Assembly: GCF_023091245.1 (NCBI RefSeq) | Contig: NZ_JAHWXN010000002.1 | Span: 186,001-250,000, forward strand | Length of the DNA: 64,000 bases | Source of the DNA: Microbacterium croceum | GTDB taxonomy: Bacteria > Actinomycetota > Actinomycetes > Actinomycetales > Microbacteriaceae | Direction of reading: 5' to 3' | In this document: piece after piece, positions 17,008 through 25,506 of the stretch | How positions within the stretch are numbered: position 1 is the stretch's first letter | Layout: each line of letters begins with the position of its first letter | The notes under the pieces: model-generated | Seen by the model: only the letters and a program-made list of their open reading frames with translations | The model's database searches: none | What the model was told of the DNA's origin: nothing | Position numbers and translations under genes: made by a program

Positions 17008-18642
17008 TCAGTGCTCGGCGAGCCAGACGCCGGAGAAGGTCGGACGACCCACCGACTCGAAGGCGACGCCCTGCACGTAGGTGGCGGCGCCGTAGACCTG
17101 CGGCTCCTCGAACAGCGGGATCACGTACGCCTGCTCGGCGATGTAGTCCTGCACGGCCTGAGAGGCCGCGATGCGCTTGTCCGCGTCGGGCTCGGAGGCC
17201 ACGGCGAGGAGCAGCTCGTCGAGCTTCGCGTCCTGCGAGATCAGCACGTCGCGGTTCTTTGTGAAGTACTGGCTCTTGATCACATCGAGGTCTGCACGGC
17301 CGACCATCGAGTGGTAGAAACCGGTCTTCAGCGGATCGCGGGTGTCCTCTGCGGCGCTTCCGGCGTCACCGGGCTTGACGTTCAGCTCGACGCCGACCTT
17401 GGCCAGCTGCTGGGCGACGAGTTCGAGCGTCTGCTTCGACAGCGGCTGCGGCTTGGCCTCGTAGACCGTGATCGACAGGCGCTCCCCGTCCTTCTCGCGG
17501 ATGCCGTCGGATCCGGGAACCCATCCGGCCTCGTCGAGCAGCGCGGCCGCCTTGTCGGGGTCGTAGACGTAGTGCTCCGACTCGTCCTTGTATCCCACCG
17601 CCTGCGAGGACAGCACCGATGTGGCCACCGGGTAGTTCTCGGTGAACAGGGTGTCGACGACCTCCTGCGCGTTCACGGCCGCGATGATCGCCTGCCGCAC
17701 ACGGATGTCGCCGAGCAGCGGGTTCTCCGGGCGGAGCGCGATCGAGTTGTTCACTCCGCGGGTCTGCGGGGCGTAGAGGGTGAACCCGGCGCTCTCGACG
17801 CGGTCCTCGTCGAACGCCTGCACGTAGCGGACGTAGTCGGCCTGACCGGCGAGCAGCGATCCGATGCGCACCGAGTCCTCCGGGGTGACCAGCACGTGCA
17901 CGGCGTCGACGTACGGACGTCCCTGGTTGGTCGCGCTCTCCGGCGCCCAGTCATAGTCCTCCCGCGCCGTCAGCGTGTACTCGGTGCCCAGCTTCTCGTC
18001 GGTGACGGTGAAGGGACCGGAGCCGATGATCTCCTCGGCGTTGCCGGCGCCGAAGTCCTCGATCGTGCCGTCGAGCGTCTCGGGCGAGAGCAGCCCGGAG
18101 TTGATGGTCGACGTCGCCTGCAGGAAGCCGGGAGACGGCGCCGTGAAGTGGAACGTCACGGTGTCGTCGTCGATGACCTCGCTGCTGGCGTAGTTGTTGA
18201 TCGCCTCGGAGATCGTGAGACCCCGCTCGGCGTCGCCCAGGCCGTAGGTGTCGAAGTTCTTCTTCACGGCCTCCGCATCGAGCGGAGTGCCGTCGGAGAA
18301 GGTCACATCCGACTTCAGGTTGAAGGTGTACTCGGTCGCGTCGTCGTTCACGGTCCAGTCCGCGGCGATCCACGGTTCGATCTCGAGCGACTCCGGGTTC
18401 TGCCACGTGAGACGTGCGGCGATGTTGTTGACCACACCGCCGTTCGGGTAGAAGCCGGCCTGCGGCGGGTAGAGGTTCGTGTACGCCTGGTGCTCGAGGT
18501 AGGTGAGTGTGCCACCCGTGATCGGGTCGCCGGCCTCTGCCGGGGCGTTCGCCGGTGCGGGAGAGGTGGCGCAGGCAGCGAGGCTCGCCGCCATCACGAG
18601 CGGGAGGGCGACGGCTGCGGCGCGGACAATGCGGCGGTTCAT
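17008..18642 (-). CDS. ABC transporter substrate-binding lipoprotein (KPN_01854-like, SBP_bac_5)
   Basis: 544 residues. A signal peptide with lipobox LAAC (Cys 24) shows it is a lipoprotein on the outer face of the membrane. The rest is a family-5 (peptide/nickel/opine) binding protein: WIAADWTVNDDATEYTFNLK, VTFSDGTPLDAEAVKKNFD and a C-terminal FEEPQVYG. It is the first gene of the seven-gene operon and resembles the KPN_01854 family. The ligand is unknown; family-5 proteins bind peptides, nickel chelates, sugars or small amphipathic acids. Confidence 0.9.
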   Translation of the reverse strand: MNRRIVRAAAVALPLVMAASLAACATSPAPANAPAEAGDPITGGTLTYLEHQAYTNLYPPQAGFYPNGGVVNNIAARLTWQNPESLEIEPWIAADWTVNDDATEYTFNLKSDVTFSDGTPLDAEAVKKNFDTYGLGDAERGLTISEAINNYASSEVIDDDTVTFHFTAPSPGFLQATSTINSGLLSPETLDGTIEDFGAGNAEEIIGSGPFTVTDEKLGTEYTLTAREDYDWAPESATNQGRPYVDAVHVLVTPEDSVRIGSLLAGQADYVRYVQAFDEDRVESAGFTLYAPQTRGVNNSIALRPENPLLGDIRVRQAIIAAVNAQEVVDTLFTENYPVATSVLSSQAVGYKDESEHYVYDPDKAAALLDEAGWVPGSDGIREKDGERLSITVYEAKPQPLSKQTLELVAQQLAKVGVELNVKPGDAGSAAEDTRDPLKTGFYHSMVGRADLDVIKSQYFTKNRDVLISQDAKLDELLLAVASEPDADKRIAASQAVQDYIAEQAYVIPLFEEPQVYGAATYVQGVAFESVGRPTFSGVWLAEH

Positions 18643-18739
18643 GCGGGGGCCTCATGGAGGGGTGGGATGCAGAGATGGAAGTGCACGGTGGATGTGCGGG
18701 GTGTGGATCACGCTAGGGAGTGGGGTGAGGGTGGCGCGA

Positions 18740-18784
18740 CCGGAGTGTCACGGGCAGACGCCGCCCGTCATCGGACGACTCCGG
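18740..18784 (-). terminator. Nested inverted repeat between monooxygenase and importer operon
   Basis: Outer arms CCGGAGT (18740-18746) and ACTCCGG (18778-18784) enclose inner arms ACGGGC (18750-18755) and GCCCGT (18763-18768) with a 7-nt loop. It starts 14 bp after the stop of the upstream monooxygenase. Most simply a terminator; a structured leader for the importer operon is the alternative. The 97 bp between it and the operon start would then hold the operon promoter. Confidence 0.5.
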
Positions 18785-18797
18785 ACGTCATGCGGCG

Positions 18798-20183
18798 TCA
18801 TGCGTGCGCCGTCTGCAGCGCCGGCTGAGCGGCGACGCCGAGCCGTTCGCGCAGGTTCTCCCCGTCGCGACCGAGCAGCCCTCGGCGGCGCAGTTCCGGG
18901 GCCGCGAGACGGGTGAAGGCCTCGAACTGCGCCGGCTGGAACGCCGACAGCACGTTGAATCCGTCTGCGCCGCCCTCGTCACGCCACGTCTCGAAATGGT
19001 CGGCGATGGTCGCCGCCCCGCCGACGACGAAGGCGGCCGGCACCGCGTGCGCGGCGACGAGGTGGCGCCAGGTGAGCGGATGACGCGTCCCCACGCCCAG
19101 TCCCGCGATCCGCGCCAGCCGTTCGACCAGGGCGGCTCCGGTCGCTCCCAGCCGAGCGGCCTGCTCCGCGGTGACCTCATCGTCGAAGGCGGCGGCGCGC
19201 AGCGGTTCATCCGGCGCGACCTCGAGCGCATCCGCAAGGGCGGCGATCGTGCGGTTCGCGGGGAAGGCGGTACGGCCTCGCTGATGCCCCTCGGCGAGCG
19301 GTACGAGGGCGAGCAGGCGCTCGACGATGCGATGCGCGTCGGCATCGGTGTCGGCGACGACGGGCAGCACGGGCGCGATGACCTTCAGTGCGTCGGGGGC
19401 GCGACCGGCAGCCGCAGCGGTCGTCCGCAGGAGCCGACGCACCTCGATCGCATCGACGAGCGTCGGCGCCGCGATCAGCGCGAGATCCGCCTCGGTCGCC
19501 GCCAGCGCCCGAGACCGCGCCGACGTGCCGGCGTGCACGATCGGGATCTGCCCCTGCGGGGGCCGCGCGACGTTGAGCGGCCCTGCGACGCCGAGGTGAG
19601 TGCCCTGGAGGGCTGCGGGACGCAGCCCGTCGGGATCGATCAGCACGCCGCGGGCGGCATCCGCGATCCAGGCGTCCTCACTCCACGAGTCCCACAGCCG
19701 GCGCAGCGCCGTGACGAACTCCTCCGCGCGGTCGTAGCGGTTCTCGTTGTCGGCGTGGGCGTCACGGCCGTGGTTGCCTGCGGCGCGCGGCTCCGCGCCG
19801 GTGACCAGATTCACGCCCGCACGCCCCCGGGTGAGCACGTCGAGCGACGCGAGCGAGCGCGCCGTCGTGTACGGGTCGGCGTAGGTGGTGTTGACCGTCG
19901 CGATGAGGCCGATGCGCGAGGTGATCCCGGCGAGGAAGAGCACGGCGCTCACCGGATCGATGCGCGCGAGCAGATAGGGATCGCGGAACTCGAGATCGGG
20001 TCCCGTCGCCAGCCAGTCCCCGAAGAACAGGTAGTCCAACCCCGCGTCCTCCCCCGCCTGCGCGACCCGGCGCAGGATGTCGGCGTCGCCGGCGGGATCG
20101 CGGTGCGCCCCGTCCTGCCGCCAGCCGGAGGGGTACGCGCCGAGGGTGCGCACCATGGCGCCGACGATGAGGGGTTCTGTCAT
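18798..20183 (-). CDS. FMN-dependent monooxygenase (NtaA/SnaA/DszA-type LLM)
   Basis: 461-residue luciferase-like monooxygenase of the nitrilotriacetate/pristinamycin/dibenzothiophene-sulfone group. RRVAQAGEDAGLDYLFFGDW, SLDVLTRGRAGVNLVTG and PIVHAGTSARSRALAA are family landmarks. These enzymes use FMNH2 from a separate reductase to hydroxylate or cleave C-N and C-S bonds. The ATG at 20183 is preferred over the longer frame because the family N-terminus starts there and a TACCGT box is 7 nt upstream. It reads toward the KPN_01854-type importer operon and may act on the same imported substrate, although a hairpin separates them. Confidence 0.88.
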   Translation of the reverse strand: MTEPLIVGAMVRTLGAYPSGWRQDGAHRDPAGDADILRRVAQAGEDAGLDYLFFGDWLATGPDLEFRDPYLLARIDPVSAVLFLAGITSRIGLIATVNTTYADPYTTARSLASLDVLTRGRAGVNLVTGAEPRAAGNHGRDAHADNENRYDRAEEFVTALRRLWDSWSEDAWIADAARGVLIDPDGLRPAALQGTHLGVAGPLNVARPPQGQIPIVHAGTSARSRALAATEADLALIAAPTLVDAIEVRRLLRTTAAAAGRAPDALKVIAPVLPVVADTDADAHRIVERLLALVPLAEGHQRGRTAFPANRTIAALADALEVAPDEPLRAAAFDDEVTAEQAARLGATGAALVERLARIAGLGVGTRHPLTWRHLVAAHAVPAAFVVGGAATIADHFETWRDEGGADGFNVLSAFQPAQFEAFTRLAAPELRRRGLLGRDGENLRERLGVAAQPALQTAHA

Positions 20184-20190
20184 GCCCGAC

Positions 20191-20196
20191 ACGGTA
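20191..20196 (-). promoter_or_regulatory. -10 box of LLM monooxygenase gene
   Basis: TACCGT on the minus strand, 7 nt before the ATG at 20183. Confidence 0.4.
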
Positions 20197-20277
20197 GAAC
20201 CGCGGCAATGCGCGGGGCCAGGAGGCCGAAGTCGCAGGTCATACAGCGCAACAGTCCGACACACAGGGCGCACCCTC

Positions 20278-20283
20278 TACGCT
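20278..20283 (+). promoter_or_regulatory. -10 box of Gfo/Idh gene
   Basis: TACGCT, 6 nt before the ATG at 20290. Confidence 0.45.
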
Positions 20284-20289
20284 GAAGAG

Positions 20290-21297
20290 ATGACTGGTCT
20301 TCGTTGGGGCATCCTCGCGACCGGCGGCATCGCCGGCGCCTTCGCATCCGACCTGCGCACCGCAGGACTCGATCTCGTGGCGGTCGGTTCACGATCCCAG
20401 GAGTCGGCGGACGCCTTCGCGGCCCGCTTCGACATCCCGCACGCGCATCCGTCCTACGAGGCGCTCGTGGCCGATCCCGACGTCGACATCATCTACGTCT
20501 CGACGCCGCATCCGATGCACCACGCGAACGCGCGCCTGGCGCTCGAGCACGGCAAGCACGTGCTGGTCGAGAAGGCCTTCACCCTGAACCACGGCGAGGC
20601 CGAGGACCTGCAGCGTCTCGCAGCCGAACGCGGCCTGCTCGTGACCGAGGCGATGTGGACCCGATACCTGCCGCACATGGTGCGCGTCCGCGAGATCATC
20701 GCCGCCGGCACGCTCGGCGAGATCCGCGCGGTCAGCGCCGACCACACGCAGCTGCTCCCCTCCGACCCGACGCACCGCCTCAACGCGCTCGAACTCGGCG
20801 GCGGCGCACTGCTCGACCTGGCGATCTACCCGCTGTCGTTCATCTGGGACATCCTCGGCGCCCCCACCACGGTGCACAGCGTCGCACGCCTGATCGAGAC
20901 CGGCGCGGACGCCGAGGTCGCCACGGTCATGACCCACGAGGGCGGTGCGGTCTCCACGAGCCTGTCGTCGTCGCGTGCGGCCGGTCCCAACACGGCCATC
21001 ATCCTCGGCACCGAGGCGCGCATCGAGATCGAACGGTACTGGTGGTCGCCCTCCGTCGTGCGGGTGATCGATCCACAGGGCGAGGTGATCGAGGAGTTCG
21101 ACGGCCGCCCCGCTTCCGACGCGGCTGGACGCGGCATGCAGTACGAAGCGCTCGCCGCCGAACGCCTCGTGCGCGACGGCCTCCTCGAGGGCGACATCCT
21201 CCCGATCGCCGAGAGCGTCGCCATCATGGGCACTCTCGACGAGATCCGCCGCCAGATCGGCGTGCGCTACCCCGGAGAGGACGCAGACAATGGCTGA
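20290..21297 (+). CDS. Gfo/Idh/MocA family oxidoreductase
   Basis: 335 residues. The Rossmann domain starts at once (WGILATGGIAGAFA), with DIIYVSTPHPMH and the catalytic-lysine motif KHVLVEKAFTLN; the C-terminal alpha/beta domain contains GGGALLDLAIYPLSF. It resembles dihydrodiol-dehydrogenase-like and sugar dehydrogenases that use NAD(P). The substrate is unknown. Its end overlaps the start of the NYN gene by 8 bp, so the two are probably co-transcribed. Confidence 0.9.
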   Translation: MTGLRWGILATGGIAGAFASDLRTAGLDLVAVGSRSQESADAFAARFDIPHAHPSYEALVADPDVDIIYVSTPHPMHHANARLALEHGKHVLVEKAFTLNHGEAEDLQRLAAERGLLVTEAMWTRYLPHMVRVREIIAAGTLGEIRAVSADHTQLLPSDPTHRLNALELGGGALLDLAIYPLSFIWDILGAPTTVHSVARLIETGADAEVATVMTHEGGAVSTSLSSSRAAGPNTAIILGTEARIEIERYWWSPSVVRVIDPQGEVIEEFDGRPASDAAGRGMQYEALAAERLVRDGLLEGDILPIAESVAIMGTLDEIRRQIGVRYPGEDADNG

Positions 21298-22258
21298 GCC
21301 CACCGACTCCCGCGTCGCGGTCTATCTGGACTTCGACAACATCGTCATCTCCTGGTACGACCGGGTGCACGGGCGCAACGCGTATGCCAAGGACCGCCAG
21401 CGCATCTCGGAGCAGCCGGGCGACCCCGAGGTAGCCGAGCGCCTGAGCCAGGCGATGATCGAGGTCGGCGCGATCATCGACTACGCCGCCTCCTTCGGCA
21501 CCCTCGTGCTCACCCGCGCCTATGCGGACTGGTCGTCGCCGGTGAACGCCGTCTACCGGTCCCAGCTGGTGGCCCGCGCCGTCGACCTCGTACAGCTGTT
21601 CCCCGCCGCCGCGTACGCCAAGAACGGCGCCGACATCCGGCTGGCCGTGGATGCCGTGGAAGACATGTTCCGCCTCCCCGACCTCACCCACGTGGTGATC
21701 GTCGCCGGCGACAGCGACTATGTGCCGCTCGCGCAGCGCTGCAAGCGCCTCGGCCGCTACGTGATCGGCGTGGGCGTCGCGGGCTCCACCGCCAAGTCCC
21801 TCGCCGCCGCGTGCGACGAGTTCGAGGCGTACGACTCCCTCTCCGGCGTCGTGCGTCCGGTCAAGGTCCCGGCGACCGTCGCGACGCCCGTCGTCGACGC
21901 GCCCGTCGAGGCCGCGACCGCGCCCGCCGAGACCGCGACCGAGGCCCCGAAGGCCAAGAGCCGCTCACGCGCGAAGGCGAAGCCCGCACCCGCAGAGGCC
22001 GCACCGCCCAAGCTCGACGAGCAGGGCGAGGCCACGCAGCTCCTGGAACGCGCCCTGCGACTGGGGCACGACAAGGGTGATGCCGACGAGTGGCTGCACA
22101 GCTCGGCCGTGAAGACGCACATGCGCCGCATGGACCCGTCGTTCAGCGAGAAGGCCCTCGGCTACCGCTCCTTCTCGGACTTCCTGAAGTCCCGCGACGA
22201 CATGGCAGAGCTCGAGGAGACAGGGCACGAACGACTCGTGCGCCTGCGCGACCACTAG
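21290..22258 (+). CDS. NYN-domain (PIN-like) protein with C-terminal OST-HTH/LOTUS domain
   Basis: 322 residues. The NYN domain (about 1-185) has the acidic set for Mg-dependent RNase activity: VYLDFDNIV, KNGADIRLAVDAVED and VIVAGDSDYVPLAQ. A low-complexity Ala/Lys-rich linker (about 190-235) joins it to a C-terminal OST-HTH/LOTUS-like domain (RALRLGHDKGDADEWLHSSAVKTHMRRMDPSF...), an RNA-binding module. Likely an RNA-processing or RNA-decay enzyme of the LabA/DUF88 type; targets unknown. Its stop overlaps the stop of the convergent MFS gene. Confidence 0.88.
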   Translation: MAEPTDSRVAVYLDFDNIVISWYDRVHGRNAYAKDRQRISEQPGDPEVAERLSQAMIEVGAIIDYAASFGTLVLTRAYADWSSPVNAVYRSQLVARAVDLVQLFPAAAYAKNGADIRLAVDAVEDMFRLPDLTHVVIVAGDSDYVPLAQRCKRLGRYVIGVGVAGSTAKSLAAACDEFEAYDSLSGVVRPVKVPATVATPVVDAPVEAATAPAETATEAPKAKSRSRAKAKPAPAEAAPPKLDEQGEATQLLERALRLGHDKGDADEWLHSSAVKTHMRRMDPSFSEKALGYRSFSDFLKSRDDMAELEETGHERLVRLRDH

Positions 22259-23496
22259 TCGGTCGAGCGCAGTGCCCGCCAGCACGCCGCGACCGTCAGC
22301 GCCGTGACGATTCCGACGGCGGCATAGGCCAGGCGAGGGTCGGTCGCCTCGGCCAGGGAGCCCACCAGCAGCCCCGTCACGACGGTCGATCCCGGCAGCG
22401 CCATCGCCCACAGGCCCATGATCCGTCCGCGGATCGGTGCCGGAGTGGTCAACATGACGTACGCGTTCGCCCTGGCGATGAACCACATCACGACCGCGCC
22501 GACCGCGGCCAGCCCGACGAACAGCATCGGCAACGACCAGGAGACGGCGGAGAAGACGACGGCCGCCGCCATCGCCGCCGCCATGCCACGCACCTCGGAG
22601 CTGCGAGGCATCGTCGGTCCGGTGGCCGAGAAGAATGCGCCGGGCAGGGCACCGAGCCCGAACGCCACGGCGAGCGCACCGTAGGTGCCTCCCCCGCCGT
22701 CGAACACATCGACGACGATGAGCGGGATCACCACGGCGATGTTGTAACAGGCGGCCGCGCACACGGCGAGCAGCAGGGTGCTGCGGATCGCCGGTGTCCC
22801 GACCGCGAAGCGCCATGCGCCCGGCGCTCGGAGCGCGGGGGCCGCATCGAGAGCGTCGTCGTCGGGCACGACCGGGCGCAGCCGGAGGGACAACAGCACG
22901 ACGATCGACGGGATGAACACGAGAGTGTTCACCACGAAGCACCAGGCCGCGTCCGACACCACCAGCAGGATGCCGGCGATCGCGGGGCCCAGCACTCGGG
23001 ATCCGTTGATGATCACCTCGTTCATGCTCACGGCACTCGTCATCCGCTCACGACCGACGATGTCCATCACCAGGAGCTGGCGCGCGGGATTGTCGGCGGC
23101 GAAAGCCACCCCGTGCGCGAGCGAGAGCGCGGCGAGCATCCAGATCTCGAGCACTCCGCCGAAAGTGAGCGCCGCCAGCGCGCCGGCGACGAGCATCTGC
23201 GCGACCGCGGTGACGAGCAGCACCGACCGACGCGAGTATCGGTCGACGAGACCACCGATGAACGGACCGAGGATCAGCGTCGGCAGCATCATGCACGCCG
23301 TCACCGCTCCCAGCGCGAGGCCGTCGCCGCCGAGCTCGATCACGAGCCAGGCCATCGCGATCTGCGACGCCGCGCCCCCGGTGCCAGACAGCAGCTGCGC
23401 GATACTCCAGCGGCGGTAGTCGCGGATGCGCAGCGCCTGGAACGAGCGGGTCAGCGCCTCGCGCGTGAAGCGGTCTCGCAGGTGCTCCCAGAACAC
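22255..23496 (-). CDS. MFS transporter (EntS/MFS_3 type)
   Basis: 413 residues, 12 predicted membrane segments; the GLVDRYSRRSVLLV loop between segments 2 and 3 and the PAPIRGRIMGLWAM segment fit the MFS_3 group. It starts with GTG at 23496, 6 nt after the stop of the isomerase gene upstream, and is probably the last gene of the nine-gene sugar operon. In this position it may export a product or aglycone; that is an inference. Confidence 0.85.
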   Translation of the reverse strand: MFWEHLRDRFTREALTRSFQALRIRDYRRWSIAQLLSGTGGAASQIAMAWLVIELGGDGLALGAVTACMMLPTLILGPFIGGLVDRYSRRSVLLVTAVAQMLVAGALAALTFGGVLEIWMLAALSLAHGVAFAADNPARQLLVMDIVGRERMTSAVSMNEVIINGSRVLGPAIAGILLVVSDAAWCFVVNTLVFIPSIVVLLSLRLRPVVPDDDALDAAPALRAPGAWRFAVGTPAIRSTLLLAVCAAACYNIAVVIPLIVVDVFDGGGGTYGALAVAFGLGALPGAFFSATGPTMPRSSEVRGMAAAMAAAVVFSAVSWSLPMLFVGLAAVGAVVMWFIARANAYVMLTTPAPIRGRIMGLWAMALPGSTVVTGLLVGSLAEATDPRLAYAAVGIVTALTVAACWRALRSTD

Positions 23497-23502
23497 CCCT
23501 GC

Positions 23503-24513
23503 CTACTGGTTGCTGAACGCGGCATCGAACGACGCCGTGGGCTTCGGCCACAGCAGCGATCGCACGAATCCGACGGCTTCTGCGGCACCGTGCAACCGGT
23601 CCATGCCGGCGTCCTCCCACTCGATCGAGATCGGGCCGGTGTAGCCGATCGCATCGAGAGCACGGAAGGAGTCCTCCCATGGCACGTCTCCGTGACCTGT
23701 CGACACGAAGTCCCAGCCGCGCCGCGGGTCGCCCCACGGCAGGTGCGAGCCGAGCACGCCGGCGCGGCCGTTCTGCGGACGCATCCGGGTGTCCTTGCAG
23801 TCCACGTGGTAGATCCGGTCGGCGAAGTCGACGATGAATCCGACCGGATCGATGTTCTGCCACATCATGTGCGAGGGGTCCCAGTTGAACCCGAAGGCCC
23901 CGCGGTGATCGATCGCCTCCAGCGCGCGCACCGACGACCAGTAGTCGTAGGCGATCTCGCCGGGGTGCACCTCGTGGGCGAAGCGCACGCCCTCGCCGTC
24001 GAACACGTCGAGGATCGGGTTCCAGCGGGCGGCGAAATCCTCGAAACCGCCCTCGATGACCGATGCGGGCACGGGCGGGAACATGGCCACGTACGGCCAG
24101 ATCGACGACCCCGTGAACCCCACGACCGTGTCGATGTCGAGCTTGCGTGCCACCCGGGCCGCACGCGTCATATCCTCCGCGGCGCGCTTCCGCACGCCCT
24201 CGGCATCGCCGTCGCCCCACACGTAGTCGCGCAGGATCGCCTGGTGACGGAAGTCGATCGGCGCATCGCACACGGCTTGACCGGCGAGATGGTTCGAGAT
24301 GGCGAAGATCTTCAGACCATGACGGTCGAGGATCTCCTTGCGTGATGCCAGATAGGCGTCGTCCTCGTCCGCGCGCCGGAGGTCGAGGTGGTCACCGGAC
24401 GCGGCGACCTCGAGACCGTCGTAGCCCCACTCGCTCGCGAGCCGGGCCACATCCTCGAAGGGCAGATCGGCCCACTGCCCCGTGAACAGGGTGACGGGAT
24501 GCGTGCTGGTCAT
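23503..24513 (-). CDS. Sugar-phosphate isomerase/epimerase-family TIM barrel
   Basis: 336-residue xylose-isomerase-like TIM barrel (AP_endonuc_2 fold). Metal-ligand segments are visible: ARLASEWGYDGLEVA, FAHEVHPGEIAYD, FGFNWDPSHMMW, IYHVDCKDTRM and ISIEWEDAGMDR. It is more distant from the two barrels upstream than those are from each other. The ATG at 24513 overlaps the previous stop by ATGA; the long upstream extension is a shadow frame. In this operon it may isomerise or cleave an oxidised sugar, not necessarily a phosphate ester. Confidence 0.85.
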   Translation of the reverse strand: MTSTHPVTLFTGQWADLPFEDVARLASEWGYDGLEVAASGDHLDLRRADEDDAYLASRKEILDRHGLKIFAISNHLAGQAVCDAPIDFRHQAILRDYVWGDGDAEGVRKRAAEDMTRAARVARKLDIDTVVGFTGSSIWPYVAMFPPVPASVIEGGFEDFAARWNPILDVFDGEGVRFAHEVHPGEIAYDYWSSVRALEAIDHRGAFGFNWDPSHMMWQNIDPVGFIVDFADRIYHVDCKDTRMRPQNGRAGVLGSHLPWGDPRRGWDFVSTGHGDVPWEDSFRALDAIGYTGPISIEWEDAGMDRLHGAAEAVGFVRSLLWPKPTASFDAAFSNQ

Positions 24514-25472
24514 CGTGCAGCCTCCGGGTAGTTCTCGGCGATCCACGCCCAGCTCGTCTTCGCGCTGGCGAACGGCTCCATGCTGGGCTTGTCCACTTCG
24601 ATGATCACAGCACCGTCGAAGTCGTCCGGCAACCCGGCGAGCGCGTCGACGATCGGCACGTCCCCCAGGCCGGGCTCGAGGAAGAAGCGCCGGCTCATCA
24701 CATCGAAGTACGGCGTGCGCGTCGCCCGCGCCTCGGCGGCGATCGACAGGTCCATGTCCTTCACGTGCAGGTCGGAGATGCGGTCGGCGTGCGCGGCGAC
24801 CCACGCCACGACATCCGCGCCGGTCCAGGCCAGGTGTCCGATGTCCGGTCCCGCTGCGAGCAGGCTCGGTGAGATCGCATCGAGCACGTACTCGTACTCC
24901 TCCTCGGTCTCCACCCAGGTGCCGACGTGGTTGTGCAGCGCCGCCGTCACGCCCTCGGCCGCGAGCACCTCGGCGGCTTCACCGATGATGTTCGCGACCC
25001 GGTCCAGCCGAGCCCGGTCGAAGGCGTGGCCGATCGCCGCGGCCTCGTCGATGCGCGGGCGTCCCGGTGCCATGTCGGCGGCAAGGAACACCCGGTCGAG
25101 CCCCATGAACGTCGTCTCCTCGGCCCGGCGGCGGATCGCGTCGAACCAGCGGAAGTGCGCCTCGGTGTCGCCCGCGTGGTCGCGGTCGAACTCCTCGGGG
25201 AGCCCGATGTGCACGTAGCCCGGTGACAGCCTCAGCCCCGAGTCCGCCACCACCCGGGCGTAGCTCTGCAGTGTCTGCGTCGGCAGCACCTCCAGCATGA
25301 CCGAGGAGTATCCGGCCTCGGCCACCTGTCCGAGGATGACGGGCTGCTTGGGCAGGAAGGTCGACAGGTCGAACTCCCATCCCACGCTCCCCGGCTCCCC
25401 CGTGGACTCGCCGAGCGAGACCGTGATCCACTGCAGCGTGTTGAGCGAGAAATGATCCTGTGTCAGCGCCAT
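24510..25472 (-). CDS. TIM-barrel isomerase/epimerase-like protein, paralogue A
   Basis: 320 residues of the xylose-isomerase-like TIM-barrel superfamily. It is a clear paralogue of the product of 25507-26454: both share VMLEVLPTQTLQSYA-type, SPGYV, LHNHVGTW-ETE and DIGHLAW segments. LHNH, PDIGHLAW, DLHVKDMDL and IIEVDKPSMEP supply the expected metal ligands. An SD (GGAG) lies 7 nt before the ATG at 25472. Possible reactions are keto-sugar isomerisation or elimination-type deglycosylation; C-deglycosidase alpha subunits belong to this superfamily (established), but membership here is an inference. Confidence 0.82.
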   Translation of the reverse strand: MALTQDHFSLNTLQWITVSLGESTGEPGSVGWEFDLSTFLPKQPVILGQVAEAGYSSVMLEVLPTQTLQSYARVVADSGLRLSPGYVHIGLPEEFDRDHAGDTEAHFRWFDAIRRRAEETTFMGLDRVFLAADMAPGRPRIDEAAAIGHAFDRARLDRVANIIGEAAEVLAAEGVTAALHNHVGTWVETEEEYEYVLDAISPSLLAAGPDIGHLAWTGADVVAWVAAHADRISDLHVKDMDLSIAAEARATRTPYFDVMSRRFFLEPGLGDVPIVDALAGLPDDFDGAVIIEVDKPSMEPFASAKTSWAWIAENYPEAAR

Positions 25473-25506
25473 CGCTGTTCTCCGTCCTTTCAGGAACCGG
25501 GTCGTG

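Noticed and set aside
22090..24345. 751-residue plus-strand frame across the MFS and isomerase genes
   Set aside because: Shadow frame, no recognisable motif, and it would overlap three well-supported genes.
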